Both the position numbers and the translations under genes were made by a program. DNA of 11,357 nt from Deltaproteobacteria bacterium (GTDB lineage Bacteria > Myxococcota_A > Polyangia > JAAYKL01). This document shows, one piece after another, positions 1 through 6,481 of this stretch. Numbering within the stretch: the first letter of the stretch is position 1; each line of letters opens with the position of its first letter. The notes under the pieces were generated by a model. That model did not search any database, had not been told where the DNA came from, and saw only the letters and a list, made by a program, of their open reading frames with translations. The stretch is from positions 1 through 11,357 of the forward strand of contig JAABTR010000182.1 in assembly GCA_011389755.1 (NCBI GenBank), given 5' to 3'.

Positions 1-209
1 TTTACTACACCTATATGTGGTCGCTCGTGATAGCCCGGGACTTCTTCGAGACCTTTCGCGCCCGCAGCCTGCTCGACTCTGACCTGGCGATCAAGTACCG
101 CAAGAGCGTTTTATCCGCCGGGGGGTCGAAGGACGCGGCGGAGCTGGTCAGAGATTTTCTCGGCAGAGACTACAGCTATGAGGCCTACCGGCGCTGGTTG
201 GAAGAATAA
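1..209 (+). CDS. M3-family zinc oligopeptidase, C-terminal fragment (cut by window edge)
   Basis: The reading frame is open from the first bases of the window (codons in frame with position 3) to a TAA at 207-209, so only about the last 68 residues are present. They begin YYTYMWSLVIARDFF and end DYSYEAYRRWLEE. The pattern Y-x-Y-x-W-S-x-x-x-A-x-D, then G-G-S-K-x-A-A-E-L-V-x-x-F-L-G-R, is the typical C-terminal end of M3 peptidases (thimet oligopeptidase, oligopeptidase A and Dcp group), cytoplasmic or periplasmic enzymes that cut short peptides. The zinc motif HExxH lies upstream, outside the window, so activity, export signal and exact subfamily cannot be judged. The gene converges on the L,D-transpeptidase, with 41 bp between the stops and no clear hairpin there. 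Confidence 0.85.
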   Translation, partial: YYTYMWSLVIARDFFETFRARSLLDSDLAIKYRKSVLSAGGSKDAAELVRDFLGRDYSYEAYRRWLEE

Positions 210-250
210 CCCTCACAAAAAGATCTCCCCCTTTGGCGCATCGATAGAGC

Positions 251-2137
251 CTACTCGTGGATCACGACGCGGGTCCCGGCGTTTTCCTTTGTGGCGACCA
301 CGCCGTGCAGGCCCGCCTGCAGCTCGGGGCCGGTCCAGCTGAAGAGCCTGTGGGCGTCGGGAGGGCTTAAGTTGATGCACCCGTGGGAGCGCACGCGGCC
401 GAAGCGGTCGTGCCAAAAAGCCGTGTGCAGGGCGTAGCCGTCTTGGTAGTATTGGGTCCAGGGGACGTCTTCGATGGAGTAGGACTCGTCGCCGGCGGCG
501 GTGTCGTCCATGGTTATGGAGACGTGTTTTCCGTATATCCGGAAATCGCCGGTGGGGGTCTCGTAGTCCTTTCGGCCCGTGGAGATGATGGTGGCGAAGA
601 CCGGCTCGGCGCCCTCGTAGGCCACGAGGGTCTGCTCAGAGAGGTCGACGTCGATCCAGCGCTCGCCCTCTTCGAGGTCGGCCGGCGGCTCGCTGTGCCT
701 CGCCACCGCGGCCACGCGGTCAAACAGATAGAGCCCATCGTCCACCCGGACATAGCGGCGGTTTTTTCGCGTCATTTCGCCCAGATAAGGCAGGACTTCG
801 TAGCGCTCCACGCCGCGAACGCCGTCGAGCGGTCCACCCGGCTCGTCCTGCCTTAGGAGCCTCACACCCCCGCCCACCACGAAAACGAGCGGCAGAGACT
901 GCTCGCCTGTGAGCAAGACGCCCTCGAAGCTCGAGGGGCGCGGCTCGGCCAAGCGGTCCTCGGGGATGAAGCGGCCGCGGACGGTGCGCCGAAAGTCTCC
1001 CACCTCGCTCTCGACGAGGCCGTCGATGCTCACGTAGAAGCCTCTGGCCATGCGCAGGTGGAGGTAGGGTGGGAAGGCGTCGGGATCTTCTAAGTCGGTG
1101 TCGGTGTCGGTGTCGGCGTGTTCGCCTTGGCTGAGAAGCTGCTCCGACGGCGGCGGGGCGTTCTCCAGCTCTCCCAGCTCGGCCGCTTTTTTGAGCACAT
1201 CTTCGAGCCCCCTTTTGTCGAGCTCCCCGTCTTGTCCGCCGGTGGTGGCGAGACGCTCGAAGAGCCGCGCGACGTCGCCGGCTTCTTCGCCCGTGGGGAC
1301 GCGCCAGTACTGAGGGGTGCTGTCCGCGGACACGAAGCGGTATCCGTAAGGCAGCGGATTATCCAGGTTTGGCTGCACCGGAGAGGGCGCGAAGGTCACC
1401 GGCTCGTCCGAGACGATCACGCCGACGCCGTTGCAGACGTAGTAGCCGCCGGGAGAGACCTCGTACCATCCCCGCTCGCACCCCTTTGTGGAGAGCCGCT
1501 TGGACACGCGAAATTGAGCGCCGCGTCTGAAGTAACCGACGACGTGACCGTCTGCGGCCGGTTCGGCCTTGACCTGGGTGTGAAAGTGGAACGCCACCGC
1601 GTGCATGGGGAAGGTCTGCGGCGGGGGCGGGTCAGCTTCGTCTGCCTCGGATTCGTCTGCCTCGGGATCTTCGGCCTCGAGTATTTCGTCGGCGGCCGGC
1701 TCCTGCTGGTGCTTCGGCTCGAGCTCCGGAGTCATCGTGGTGGGCATCTCCTCTTCGAGGAGCTGTCTTTCGTTGACCAAGGTGGGATCGACCTGCCTGC
1801 CCTCTCCCACGTCGACCTCTTGCTCGGCTGCGTGGGAGAGCCGAGGCTCGTAGGGATCGAGCGGAGAGGCGTCACCGCCGTCAAAGCAGCGCCAAAACCC
1901 GAGGGCCGACAGGGCGCCCAGCGCTGAGGCGACGAGGAAAGTCCTAAACGGGGAGATGGGCTGTTTGTCCGTCGAGTTGACGCTTCGCCGAGCCGAACGC
2001 GTGTTCGAGGCCTTCTTCGGCGGCCTCCGGGGCCCCTTGGCCTGGGTTTTCCCTGCCGAGGGGCGTCCTTTCAGTGGACGTGCGGTCTTCTTGTTCGACG
2101 TGAGCTTCAAAAACGGTGTTTTCGAAGAGCGTGCCAT
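251..2137 (-). CDS. Membrane-anchored L,D-transpeptidase (YkuD domain) with basic N-terminus and acidic linker
   Basis: This is a predicted 628-residue periplasmic enzyme that forms 3-3 peptidoglycan cross-links or attaches proteins to peptidoglycan. The YkuD domain covers about residues 491-620 and holds the full catalytic signature H571-x13-S-H-G-C587-I-N-L, with C587 as nucleophile. Residues 1-60 are Lys/Arg/Pro-rich and cytoplasmic. A hydrophobic segment at about 64-82 is the single membrane anchor. Residues 105-175 are an acidic, Pro-rich linker. Two SH3-like regions, about 178-245 (with C220 and C235) and 413-480, may bind peptidoglycan; this is inferred from pattern. The frame stays open to 2227, but the ATG at 2137 is preferred because AAAGGTG sits about 5 nt upstream. 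It is much longer than minimal YkuD enzymes (150-300 residues). An Asp-Thr run at residues 342-348 comes from a 6-bp tandem repeat. The YkuD assignment is firm; the substrate is not known. Confidence 0.9.
   Translation of the reverse strand: MARSSKTPFLKLTSNKKTARPLKGRPSAGKTQAKGPRRPPKKASNTRSARRSVNSTDKQPISPFRTFLVASALGALSALGFWRCFDGGDASPLDPYEPRLSHAAEQEVDVGEGRQVDPTLVNERQLLEEEMPTTMTPELEPKHQQEPAADEILEAEDPEADESEADEADPPPPQTFPMHAVAFHFHTQVKAEPAADGHVVGYFRRGAQFRVSKRLSTKGCERGWYEVSPGGYYVCNGVGVIVSDEPVTFAPSPVQPNLDNPLPYGYRFVSADSTPQYWRVPTGEEAGDVARLFERLATTGGQDGELDKRGLEDVLKKAAELGELENAPPPSEQLLSQGEHADTDTDTDLEDPDAFPPYLHLRMARGFYVSIDGLVESEVGDFRRTVRGRFIPEDRLAEPRPSSFEGVLLTGEQSLPLVFVVGGGVRLLRQDEPGGPLDGVRGVERYEVLPYLGEMTRKNRRYVRVDDGLYLFDRVAAVARHSEPPADLEEGERWIDVDLSEQTLVAYEGAEPVFATIISTGRKDYETPTGDFRIYGKHVSITMDDTAAGDESYSIEDVPWTQYYQDGYALHTAFWHDRFGRVRSHGCINLSPPDAHRLFSWTGPELQAGLHGVVATKENAGTRVVIHE
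1094..1117. repeat. 6-bp tandem repeat inside the L,D-transpeptidase gene
   Basis: Four head-to-tail copies of GTCGGT (the last reads GTCGGC) encode the alternating Asp-Thr run at residues 342-348 of the L,D-transpeptidase, in a linker between domains. Because the unit is two codons long, gain or loss of copies would keep the frame and only change linker length. Confidence 0.8.
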
Positions 2138-2299
2138 GGTCACACCTTTGAGCGAATCGGGCCGCCGTGTCCAGAAATCGGCGCTCCTTGCGGGCCGGCG
2201 AAGAGCGTTTTGGGGGCGGGCCGACAAAATCGAGACACAAAGCGGCTGCGTGTTTAAAATCGAGCACGTGCGCTTTCACGTGTCGAGCCATCGCGCGAC

Positions 2300-2305
2300 T
2301 ATAAC
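2300..2305 (+). promoter_or_regulatory. Possible -10 element of the thioesterase gene
   Basis: TATAAC matches the sigma-70 -10 consensus at five of six positions and lies 30 bp before the thioesterase ATG, leaving room for a short leader with the AGGAG ribosome site. The best -35 candidate (TTCACG, 2275-2280) matches only four of six and has a 19-bp spacer, so this is a weak call. Confidence 0.3.
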
Positions 2306-2335
2306 CCCGCGCACGTAAAAAAAGGAGCTTATCGC

Positions 2336-2773
2336 ATGGAGCTATGCTCGCAGATCCGCATACGCGGTTACCACCTCGACGTCTTCGGCCACGTCAACAA
2401 CGCCCGGTTCCTCGAGTTCTTGGAGGAAGCCCGCTGGGAGCTCTTCGACAGGTGTCTGGGTGCCATCGACCCTGCGCAGATGGGATTGGCGGTGGTGAAT
2501 ATCGACATCAATTTTCGAAAGCCGATCCTGTTCGGCGACCTCATCGATATCTACGCCGGGCTGCGGTCGGTGGGGCGAAAGAGCGCGGTCATCGAGCAGG
2601 AGATCCGCATCCAGCGAAATGATGCCCTGGCCGCGGACGCGACCGTGACTTTTGTCGTGTTCGATCCCAAGACGGGGCGGGCGGTGCCTCTCGACGAAGG
2701 GACGCCCCACGAGCTCATCACAAAGCTCGCGCGGGAGAAAGACGCCAAGGAGGGCGAAGGGGTGACCTCGTAA
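2336..2773 (+). CDS. Acyl-CoA thioesterase, 4HBT/YbgC-like hotdog fold
   Basis: This 145-residue protein is the usual size for a single-hotdog thioesterase, a cytoplasmic enzyme that hydrolyses acyl-CoA thioesters and acts as a dimer or tetramer. The diagnostic motif is near the N-terminus: YHLDVFGHVNNARFLEFLEE, with D15 in the position of the catalytic Asp of the 4-hydroxybenzoyl-CoA thioesterase/YbgC family, followed by the expected E-A-R. The rest follows the hotdog pattern, with I-N-F-R-K-P-I-L-F-G-D (about 57-68) starting the central strands. The start is supported by AGGAG 8 nt upstream. The C-terminal 20 residues are charged and probably disordered. It is divergent from the L,D-transpeptidase (198 bp between starts) and convergent with the WXXGXW gene, so it is probably transcribed alone. 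Natural substrate cannot be told; family members range from short-chain to aromatic acyl-CoAs. Confidence 0.88.
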   Translation: MELCSQIRIRGYHLDVFGHVNNARFLEFLEEARWELFDRCLGAIDPAQMGLAVVNIDINFRKPILFGDLIDIYAGLRSVGRKSAVIEQEIRIQRNDALAADATVTFVVFDPKTGRAVPLDEGTPHELITKLAREKDAKEGEGVTS

Positions 2774-2784
2774 AGGTGATTTTT

Positions 2785-3636
2785 CTAGTTTCTCGGGTTC
2801 GGAGTCGGATCGACGGGGCGTTTTTGCAGCGGTTTGACTTTTTTGACCTTCTCGAGCACGTCGGTGTCCGGGGCTTCGTCCTCTTCCTCTTCTTCTTCTT
2901 CGGACTTGGCTTTGATCTTGCTCTTTTTCCCGGTGGCTTTGATCTTGCTTTTCGACACCTTTTTCTTGGACCCTTCGGCCTTTTTCACGATGTCGCCCTT
3001 CTTGACGCTGTCGACGGTTTTTGGGCCCTTGCCCTTTTTCGCTTCGACAGGGTCGACCTTTTTAATGTCGCCCAGGGGCTTACTGCTGTGCTCTTCGTCC
3101 TTCGCGGCTTCGAGGTCTACGGTGCGGCCTTCGGCTTTTTGCACGCCGCTTTGGGCGCCGGCTTCGGACGAACCCGGTTTTGATGAGACGGATTTCGACT
3201 CGGCTTTGGTGATCCGATCCGGCCTCGCGTCACCGATGCCCAGCTTGCCTTTGGATTTGCTTTCGGGCCCGGATTTCGCTTCGAGCTGCACCCAGTGTCC
3301 GGGGGTGAAAACGCCGCCGGCTTGGTTCTCCTCGTAGCTTCCTTCTTCCCAGACCCAGCCGCCGGCAGGTGGCAGCTGCCACGCCCCGGGGATCCAATCC
3401 CAGCCGTCGTCGGCTTCGTTCCATCCCCAGTGGCCGTCCACCCAGACGTGGTCTGCCGAGGGCGCCGCCGGTTTGTTCTCGGCCTTGGACGCCGGAGGCG
3501 GCCCGGACACATAGACCGGACTAGGATGATGGGCGTGATTGTTGTGCACGGCGCAGTGGCATCCGCCCATGGAGGCGGACAGCGCGAACCACGCGCCGCA
3601 GAAGAAGGCCAGGTGTTTGATCCATCGTGTCGACAT
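2785..3636 (-). CDS. Exported WXXGXW-repeat protein with Lys/Glu-rich low-complexity tail
   Basis: The 283-residue product begins with a signal peptide (residues 1 to about 26, ending ASMGGCHC). C26 could be a lipidated Cys, but the residue at -3 is Met, so the lipobox is poor. Residues 64-115 hold four spaced aromatic motifs of the WXXGXW type: W65VDGHW70, W81IPGAW86, W96EEGSY101 and F110TPGHW115, about 15 residues apart. Such repeats occur in exported proteins of unknown function in proteobacteria. From about residue 120 the chain is low complexity: Ser/Lys-rich, then a basic block containing a duplicated SKIKA, a run of seven or more Glu near 246-253, and a Pro-rich end. AAGGAG lies 9 nt before the ATG. 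The stop is 11 bp from the thioesterase stop. The upstream gene on the same strand ends 152 bp away, so co-transcription is possible but unproven. Function unknown. Confidence 0.8.
   Translation of the reverse strand: MSTRWIKHLAFFCGAWFALSASMGGCHCAVHNNHAHHPSPVYVSGPPPASKAENKPAAPSADHVWVDGHWGWNEADDGWDWIPGAWQLPPAGGWVWEEGSYEENQAGGVFTPGHWVQLEAKSGPESKSKGKLGIGDARPDRITKAESKSVSSKPGSSEAGAQSGVQKAEGRTVDLEAAKDEEHSSKPLGDIKKVDPVEAKKGKGPKTVDSVKKGDIVKKAEGSKKKVSKSKIKATGKKSKIKAKSEEEEEEEDEAPDTDVLEKVKKVKPLQKRPVDPTPNPRN
2907..2949. repeat. Pair of 16-bp exact direct repeats in the WXXGXW gene tail
   Basis: TGGCTTTGATCTTGCT occurs at 2907-2922 and again at 2934-2949, 27 bp apart (nine codons), so both copies are read in the same frame and give the repeated SKIKA in the basic tail. 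This looks like an internal duplication of the low-complexity region and could be a site of slippage in multiples of nine codons. Confidence 0.75.
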
Positions 3637-3788
3637 ATGAGCTCGCTCCTTGTCTGTTGGGAAACAAAAAATATGCTACTTCGCCGCGGCTCTCCGGTCA
3701 ACGCCAGTGCGCGGCGACCCATCGTCGCACCAATGATTACGATCGATGAGGCGACGAGATTCTGTTTCGCGAACTTTTTTTGATTTTT

Positions 3789-5594
3789 TTAAAGACGCTC
3801 GAGGACGGCGTCCGCGAGGATCTCCATGAGCTCGTAAGACGCGTTGGGCGGGCGGTACATGCTCCACGTCCCCGCGTACTGGCCCTGGACCGGGGCTTCG
3901 GGGTTGGGAGCGCCGCTCGCGGGGTCGTAGCCCAGGTGCCCGTAGGCGCTCACATCGAAGACCAGCGAGGGATCCTCGAGGCCCAGGGAGCCGTTCGGCT
4001 TCGGCTGCGCCGGCGCGGGGTAGGGGCGACCGTCTGAGCACCCGCCCATCTCGAAGCAGCAAGGCTGACCGCCGCAGTCGGTGCTCGCCCAGACGCCCCA
4101 GTAGTCGGCGAAGGGGTGGCCGCCGGTTACGAAGTATGCGTTTTCATTTCTCGCCGGGACATAGGTCTTGTAGCCGATCTCCTTGGCGACTTGGTTCGGG
4201 ATCTCGATGAGGTTGAGGACCGAATCGGTGACGATCTGTGTAAAGCCGATCACGATGTGCTCGGCGCCCCTGTCTTTCAGGAGCGCGAGCGCGTCCCAGT
4301 AGCGGTATCCCCACTCGCCGCCCGGCAGCTTCTTGTCCGATTCGTACAAAAAGGCGTGGCCGAGATTTTCTCCGCGCTCCTGCCGGGTGTATTCCAGCCG
4401 CCCTGTCTCGGGATCTTTCACCCGCATGCCCATGTAGCCGCCGACGATGCTTCCGGGGTCCATCTCCGGGTGGGCGCCCAGGAGCGCTTCCTTGATGGCG
4501 CGGCCCAGGACCACGGTGTCGTTGATCTTGGGATCGAAGGCTTCGCTATTATCCATGAGGGCGTGGTTGAGCAGGAGCACGCCGGTGCGGGCGGCCGGCA
4601 CGTCATCGCTAAAAGCCGCCTCGATCGACTCCCTGTGAAGCTTGGCGAGTCTTTCGTCCTCCACGATCGGGTTGGGGCTGCCTTCATAGGGAAAGATGAG
4701 GTCGGTGGTGGGGATCCCCAAGGACGCGGTCCACCCTTGCGGTTCGGTCGGGTATGACCGGACCATGAGGTCGGTGGGATCGTTGAGCCACTCGAGGGTG
4801 ATGCCGGTCTCGTGCTTTGCGTTCCACTGTTCGATGACCCGCATGGAGGTTTGGTAGATGTCGAAGGTTTTGGAGAAGCGAGCGCCGCCGACCGTCATGT
4901 CGACGAGGTAGATCCTGCCGGCCCCTTTTTTCAGCAGCCTCTCCACCGGGCCGTCGACGTCATATCTACTTGGGTCGCACCCGGGCCATGGCCCGCCGGG
5001 CTCGTCCTCGCCGCAGTAGGTGCAAGGCTCGCCCCCCTCTCGTTGGGGTTCGTAGACGCTCCGCGGGTGGGGATAGGTGCCGATGTCATCCCCGACCGCG
5101 AGCCAGCCGACTAGCTCGACGAAGGTCTGCTGGTTTTTCTTGCCTGCGCCTTTTTGGAGGAGCTGTGAGAGCGCTTCGCGCTGGGCCGACGTGATATCGG
5201 TAAACGGATCGGTCCCGCCGGTCTTTTCGTACTCGAAAGAGTATTTTGCGACGCTCTTTGCGACGGTGTCCTTCTGGAGGACCCGCTGCCACATGGGAGG
5301 GCTCCAGATGACGAGCTTGTGGACCATGGAGTTGGGATCGTAGGCGAACATCTGGATTCCGTTGTCCCAGACCGCTTGTTCGCTGAAAGTGTCCATGCCC
5401 CCGTGCACGGCGTAGAGGACCCCGATTTTATCGTCGGATGGGGCGACGAAGGAATCGTCGACGACGATAAGCTGGTCGTCAGTGGAAAACGTCGCCTCGT
5501 CGTCGCTTTGTTTCGAGCACGAGGACACCGACAGGAGTGTCACCATGGAGGTGAGCGCTGTTAAAGAAATATTACGGCAAGTAAAATAATGCAT
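3789..5594 (-). CDS. Large periplasmic lipoprotein with two Cys clusters; possible class II chelatase-like fold
   Basis: I do not recognise this 601-residue product as a named family. It has a lipoprotein signal peptide with lipobox V-S-S-C26, so it is probably anchored in the periplasm or outer membrane. The frame stays open to 5663, but the ATG at 5594 fits the signal peptide and has AAGGAG 8 nt upstream. Two regions faintly resemble halves of ferrochelatase/CbiX/CbiK enzymes: IGVLYAVHGG (H64), and TGVLLLNHALMD (H344) followed about 100 residues later by LLKDRGAEHIVIGF and a TD-x9-E464 stretch. This is a pattern-level inference only. Two Cys clusters, C191-x2-C-x11-C206 and C507-x4-CC-x5-C519, could form disulfides or bind metal. 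It is divergent from the lipoprotein/amidohydrolase pair across a 270-bp region. Real gene: near certain; function: unknown. Confidence 0.85.
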   Translation of the reverse strand: MHYFTCRNISLTALTSMVTLLSVSSCSKQSDDEATFSTDDQLIVVDDSFVAPSDDKIGVLYAVHGGMDTFSEQAVWDNGIQMFAYDPNSMVHKLVIWSPPMWQRVLQKDTVAKSVAKYSFEYEKTGGTDPFTDITSAQREALSQLLQKGAGKKNQQTFVELVGWLAVGDDIGTYPHPRSVYEPQREGGEPCTYCGEDEPGGPWPGCDPSRYDVDGPVERLLKKGAGRIYLVDMTVGGARFSKTFDIYQTSMRVIEQWNAKHETGITLEWLNDPTDLMVRSYPTEPQGWTASLGIPTTDLIFPYEGSPNPIVEDERLAKLHRESIEAAFSDDVPAARTGVLLLNHALMDNSEAFDPKINDTVVLGRAIKEALLGAHPEMDPGSIVGGYMGMRVKDPETGRLEYTRQERGENLGHAFLYESDKKLPGGEWGYRYWDALALLKDRGAEHIVIGFTQIVTDSVLNLIEIPNQVAKEIGYKTYVPARNENAYFVTGGHPFADYWGVWASTDCGGQPCCFEMGGCSDGRPYPAPAQPKPNGSLGLEDPSLVFDVSAYGHLGYDPASGAPNPEAPVQGQYAGTWSMYRPPNASYELMEILADAVLERL

Positions 5595-5635
5595 TGTCCT
5601 GACTCCTTCTTTGGGCCCGGCCCGAGAGTTTTTGT

Positions 5636-5658
5636 TATGGGACCAAGGAGGTCCCATA
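5636..5658. promoter_or_regulatory. Strong inverted repeat in the leader of the 601-aa lipoprotein gene
   Basis: TATGGGACC and GGTCCCATA form a perfect 9-bp dyad around a 5-nt centre (AAGGA on +, TCCTT on -). It lies 42 bp upstream of the 5594 start and between two divergent genes. No U-run follows the stem on either strand, so it does not look like an intrinsic terminator. It could be a repressor operator or an mRNA hairpin that affects translation or stability on the minus-strand transcript. Confidence 0.5.
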
Positions 5659-5864
5659 GGCACAGATTTAAAGAATTCCCGCGCTCGAAATCCTCTGAAA
5701 AAGAAAAAATGTCAATAGTATTTTGTAGGGAATACCTAGAAACCGGCCAAATGAGCTGGAAAAACTGATGCAGATGGTTTAACTATTCTTCCGAAATATA
5801 TTCGTTTGGGTGCATGCCGAACAATAGGGACGAACTGTTACTCGCAGCCAAGGAGGAAGCTTCC

Positions 5865-6461
5865 ATGCTCAAAAGCCCGAAGCGATCACTGACCACATCT
5901 TTGTATGCAATATGCGCGGCATCTGTCGTGATTTCATGCGGCGACAAAGATACCGAGACACAAGAAGGCGCCGACGACGTCCGAGTCGAAGACACGGGCT
6001 CCGACGGAAAAGCGACGCCCCTGAGCATCGCGCCGGGCACGGGGATCGGGCCGGTCCGGGTGGGGATGACCTACGCGGAGCTGCAGGCGCTTGTCCCGCA
6101 GCCCACCTCCCAGATGGGGTTTAACAGGATGGTTATCGGCTCTTGGACCGACCTCGGGCTCGACGTGGTCTTCGCTTCATCCGAAGAGACCCAGATTTCA
6201 GACGACGCTGTCGTCGTTGCCGCCGGCGCCAAGGCGCCCGGCAGCTTCAAAGGCGCTGTTCTTCCTGGAATGAGCCGCTCAGACGTCGTCGCCGCGCTGG
6301 GTGAGTCCGAAGAGGCGGTGGAAGAATATGTCTACTACGAGGTCGGGCTGTCGGTTCAGTACGCGGCAGATGAGCAGACCGTGGAGGCCGTGGGGATTTT
6401 TAGTCCATACGAGTTAGAGCCGAACCCGCCCAAGATGATCAAATCCGGCGAGAAACGATGA
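5865..6461 (+). CDS. Small lipoprotein with two SmpA/BLIP-like repeats
   Basis: The predicted 198-residue protein has a lipoprotein signal peptide ending V-I-S-C25, followed by an acidic linker (about 26-48) and two similar repeats. The first is I-G-P-V-R-V-G-M-T-Y-A-E-L-Q-A-L-V (about 61-77). The second is G-A-V-L-P-G-M-S-R-S-D-V-V-A-A-L-G (about 130-146). The G-x-V-x-x-G-M-x-x-x-x-V/L-x-x-L pattern is typical of the SmpA/OmlA (BamE) and BLIP-like fold, used for protein-protein contact in the envelope. This assignment rests on the repeat pattern and is not firm. The frame opens at 5814, but the ATG at 5865 is preferred: AAGGAGG sits 8 nt upstream and the signal peptide begins there. The stop is 20 nt before the amidohydrolase start, so the two are almost certainly one operon. 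It may chaperone or regulate that enzyme, which is inference only. Confidence 0.83.
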   Translation: MLKSPKRSLTTSLYAICAASVVISCGDKDTETQEGADDVRVEDTGSDGKATPLSIAPGTGIGPVRVGMTYAELQALVPQPTSQMGFNRMVIGSWTDLGLDVVFASSEETQISDDAVVVAAGAKAPGSFKGAVLPGMSRSDVVAALGESEEAVEEYVYYEVGLSVQYAADEQTVEAVGIFSPYELEPNPPKMIKSGEKR

Positions 6462-6481
6462 GCCTGGGAGGAGTGGACATC

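Noticed and set aside
1118..1927. 269-codon open frame on + opposite the L,D-transpeptidase
   Set aside because: It lies wholly within a well-supported gene on the other strand, has no ribosome site or recognisable motifs, and is the usual antisense frame of GC-rich coding sequence.
3637..3788. T-rich stretch and palindrome TTCGCGAA after the 601-aa lipoprotein gene as a terminator
   Set aside because: On the gene's own strand these are A-runs with no stem followed by a U-run; the short palindromes do not form a convincing intrinsic terminator.
4116..4757. 213-codon open frame on + opposite the 601-aa lipoprotein
   Set aside because: Antisense to a gene with lipobox and good ribosome site; no domain or start signal seen.
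5710..5715. TTGACA on - strand as a -35 box for the 601-aa lipoprotein gene
   Set aside because: It matches the -35 consensus exactly, but at 15-18 bp spacing no acceptable -10 follows (best are GATTTC or GGATTT), so I do not call a promoter.
5797..5802. TATATT as a -10 box for the small lipoprotein gene
   Set aside because: Good -10 match, but the sequence 16-18 bp upstream (around TGGTTT) is a poor -35; left uncalled.
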